A stretch of 6,954 nucleotides of DNA from Bacteroidota bacterium (GTDB lineage: Bacteria; Bacteroidota; Bacteroidia; Chitinophagales; Saprospiraceae): positions 1 through 6,954 of the forward strand of contig JAGWYI010000224.1 in assembly GCA_018969455.1 (NCBI GenBank), read 5' to 3'. The position numbers and the translations under genes are program-made. The notes under the pieces were generated by a model. The model was not told the origin of the DNA. It saw only the letters and a program-made list of their open reading frames with translations, and did not search any database. Positions 5,052-6,954 of the stretch are shown here, in pieces. Positions within the stretch are counted from its first letter, which is position 1. Every line of letters begins with the position of its first letter.

Positions 5052-6954
5052 TTAATTGCATTTCTTCAAATTGTCTTCCGGGTTTCGGTCTACCAGAAGC
5101 GAGCACGGATCCACACCGGCCAGCTCGGGCTTTTCCGCAGTGATGAACGAAAATGTGTTGTTCTTTTGGGTGATGTGTACCTTGCTTCTATACAGCGTTT
5201 TGCCATATTTTTTACCGCTTTCCGGCTTTGCGAAGGCCCCGATCTCGATGTAATCGTTGATGGGAACTTCGGTTTCTTTGCCCAGGTCATCGGCTTTTAA
5301 TTTCCGGCATTCTACCTGAATTGTCACTTCGTATTTGCCATCAGGGGTGGATTTTACACTGCTCTCCATCGTCCGGTTTTCAAACAGGGTGATGTCTTCA
5401 AACAGGTCTTTCACTACATAATCCAGCGAATCGGGTGTTTGCGCATAAAAAGCGTCAATGGCGTCCAAACTTACCGGATAAGGCGGGTTTTTATAGCGGT
5501 ATTGTTCCAAAAAACTGCGCAAAGCGGCATTTACCTTTTCTTCCCCGATCATTTCCTTCAAATAATACATGGCTACGCTGCCTTTTTGGTAATAAATATA
5601 GCCTTGCCCTTCGCACCGCGCCAGCGGCAACTCCTTTTGGGTTTCGCGCCCGCGTCCGCGCAGGTAGCGGTCCATCTCGTATTTCAGGAATTTGCGCATC
5701 TGATCGCGGCCATAGGTTTGTTCCATGACCATGAGCGCACTCCACTGGGCAAAGGTTTCCACCAGCATTTCACCGCCCTGCATTTCAGCGCCGCATTCCT
5801 GGTGGCCCCAATACTGGTGCCCGATTTCATGTGCTGCCACATAAAACATCATATCAATATCTGATTCAGGATCTTTGAAGTCCTGGATAAAGCCGACGCC
5901 CTCGGAATAGGGCATGGTACCCGGGAAAGACTGTGCAAATTCGGAAAAACGTGGAAATTCAATGATTCGACACTGCTTGTGGTAATAAGGGCCAAAATGG
6001 GTGGTGTAATATTCCAGCGATTTTTCCATGGCGCCCAGCATGCGTTCTACGTTGAATTCATGCCCTTTTTGATAATAGACTTCCAAAGAAACGCCTTTCC
6101 AATCGCGTTTTGCGACCTCATAGCGCGCGCTCAGGAAGGAATAGAAATTGAAAGAAGCGTGATCCAGTTTGTAATGGAAGCAGCGGCGGCCATTTTCATC
6201 CCAACTGCGCAGCAAGGAACCGGGTCCGATGGCAATCTGGTCGGGTGCTGTCCGGATGATGGTTTCCACCTCTACCCAATCGCTGTTGATGCCGATGTAC
6301 GCCTCGTTGCGGTGCAGGGTATCCTGGCGATTGAGCAGCGGTCTTCTCGATTTTTCGGGCAATTTGTACGATTTGCGTCGGTTTTTATCGCTTAATTCAT
6401 TTCCAGCCTGGTAGCCAAACATCGGAATCACGTCCGAATTGTCGAAAAAAGTGCCGTTTTGAACGATTCGGTTCCATTCCACTTCGTTTTCAAAGCCTGC
6501 AGGCTCGAATCGGGTCGTAAACTTCAACTGCAGCGAATCGCCGGGTGCGAGCGCCGGTTCGAAGCGGTACATGTACCAATGCAGGCTCGAATCGCTGTGA
6601 ATGAGGCGAAGCCGTTCATTTTGCAAGGCGAATTTTCCGTGTATGGGCGTGTTTACAAACAAAGTATCGATGTTACGGTCGTATTTGTTGCGGGCCCAAA
6701 ATGTGCCGTTTACATAGACCTGCCGGTTTTCAGGGTATAAAGTGATGTCGTACAATACTTTGTAAATGCGTGGCTGAAACCGCCCCTGGTATTGCTTGTA
6801 TTTGGTTTCGTATTCATATTGGCCTTTTTCCATTTCGTGGGCAGTCACATACGGGTTGAGAATTTGGGTGTTGTAATAAGTCCATCCAAGCGTTAATACC
6901 CACAATCCCAGGGCGGAATAAGCAAAAGTCCGGTAGTTTTTGCTTTCTGCAAAA
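5052..6954 (-). CDS. ABC permease/M1 aminopeptidase fusion protein, C-terminal half (N-terminus beyond the window)
   Basis: The frame is open to the right window edge: 633 codons are visible and no stop occurs upstream of the TTG at 6905, so the gene starts outside. Visible residues 6-28 form a hydrophobic segment, which I take as the last transmembrane helix of a multi-pass ABC-2-type permease part. After it comes an M1 peptidase region. It has a substrate-loop equivalent PGTMPYSEGVGF (coded near 5890-5926), zinc motif HEIGH at 5817-5831 followed by the third ligand Glu at 5757-5759, and YYQKG near 5580-5595, which probably holds the catalytic Tyr. The C-terminal domain ends in a DPCSLLVDRNPEDN segment characteristic of this Bacteroidota fusion family. 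Complete members are, from memory, about 1200 residues, so about half is missing. The peptidase part probably faces the periplasm, tethered by the permease helices. Peptide substrates and transport cargo are unknown. Confidence 0.87.
   Translation of the reverse strand, partial: FAESKNYRTFAYSALGLWVLTLGWTYYNTQILNPYVTAHEMEKGQYEYETKYKQYQGRFQPRIYKVLYDITLYPENRQVYVNGTFWARNKYDRNIDTLFVNTPIHGKFALQNERLRLIHSDSSLHWYMYRFEPALAPGDSLQLKFTTRFEPAGFENEVEWNRIVQNGTFFDNSDVIPMFGYQAGNELSDKNRRKSYKLPEKSRRPLLNRQDTLHRNEAYIGINSDWVEVETIIRTAPDQIAIGPGSLLRSWDENGRRCFHYKLDHASFNFYSFLSARYEVAKRDWKGVSLEVYYQKGHEFNVERMLGAMEKSLEYYTTHFGPYYHKQCRIIEFPRFSEFAQSFPGTMPYSEGVGFIQDFKDPESDIDMMFYVAAHEIGHQYWGHQECGAEMQGGEMLVETFAQWSALMVMEQTYGRDQMRKFLKYEMDRYLRGRGRETQKELPLARCEGQGYIYYQKGSVAMYYLKEMIGEEKVNAALRSFLEQYRYKNPPYPVSLDAIDAFYAQTPDSLDYVVKDLFEDITLFENRTMESSVKSTPDGKYEVTIQVECRKLKADDLGKETEVPINDYIEIGAFAKPESGKKYGKTLYRSKVHITQKNNTFSFITAEKPELAGVDPCSLLVDRNPEDNLKKCN

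Noticed and set aside
5439..5864. Plus-strand open frame of 141 codons
   Set aside because: It is the shadow of the M1 peptidase zinc-site region on the minus strand, which has clear catalytic motifs.

Overview
The window reads as ordinary chromosomal sequence from a member of the Bacteroidota, possibly the Saprospiria/Chitinophagia side (that finer placement is a weak inference). The evidence is the gene families (an OmpA porin with thrombospondin type 3 repeats, an ABC-permease/M1 peptidase fusion, a Bacteroidota-type degenerate arginase-fold protein), promoters of the TTTG / TAnnTTTG type, the lack of Shine-Dalgarno sequences before starts, and a signal peptide ending in NAQ.

Layout from left to right. 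A flippase-like integral membrane protein (minus strand, cut off by the left edge) has its own likely promoter. A rho-independent terminator follows, closing the next gene, a 497-residue OmpA-family outer membrane protein (minus). Upstream of it on the same strand lies a 411-residue Glu/Leu/Phe/Val-type amino acid dehydrogenase (minus). A compact 185-bp divergent promoter region separates this gene from a 362-residue arginase/formimidoylglutamase-fold protein (plus) whose metal-ligand motifs have decayed. That gene converges with the C-terminal half of an ABC permease/M1 aminopeptidase fusion (minus, cut off by the right edge), and a strong GC-rich hairpin terminator sits between the two stop codons.

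Functionally, the only pair that looks linked by arrangement is the dehydrogenase and the arginase-fold protein. Both belong to families of amino acid nitrogen metabolism, and their promoters lie back to back. The other genes concern the envelope: outer-membrane anchoring to peptidoglycan, a membrane flippase-like protein, and membrane-tethered peptidase activity. Every visible reading frame is intact, and I see no insertion sequence, CRISPR array, tRNA, rRNA, phage gene or defence system. I did not find a convincing undescribed system. The most rewarding spots are the divergent promoter region with its small repeats, the decayed arginase active site, and the altered M1 active-site motifs.
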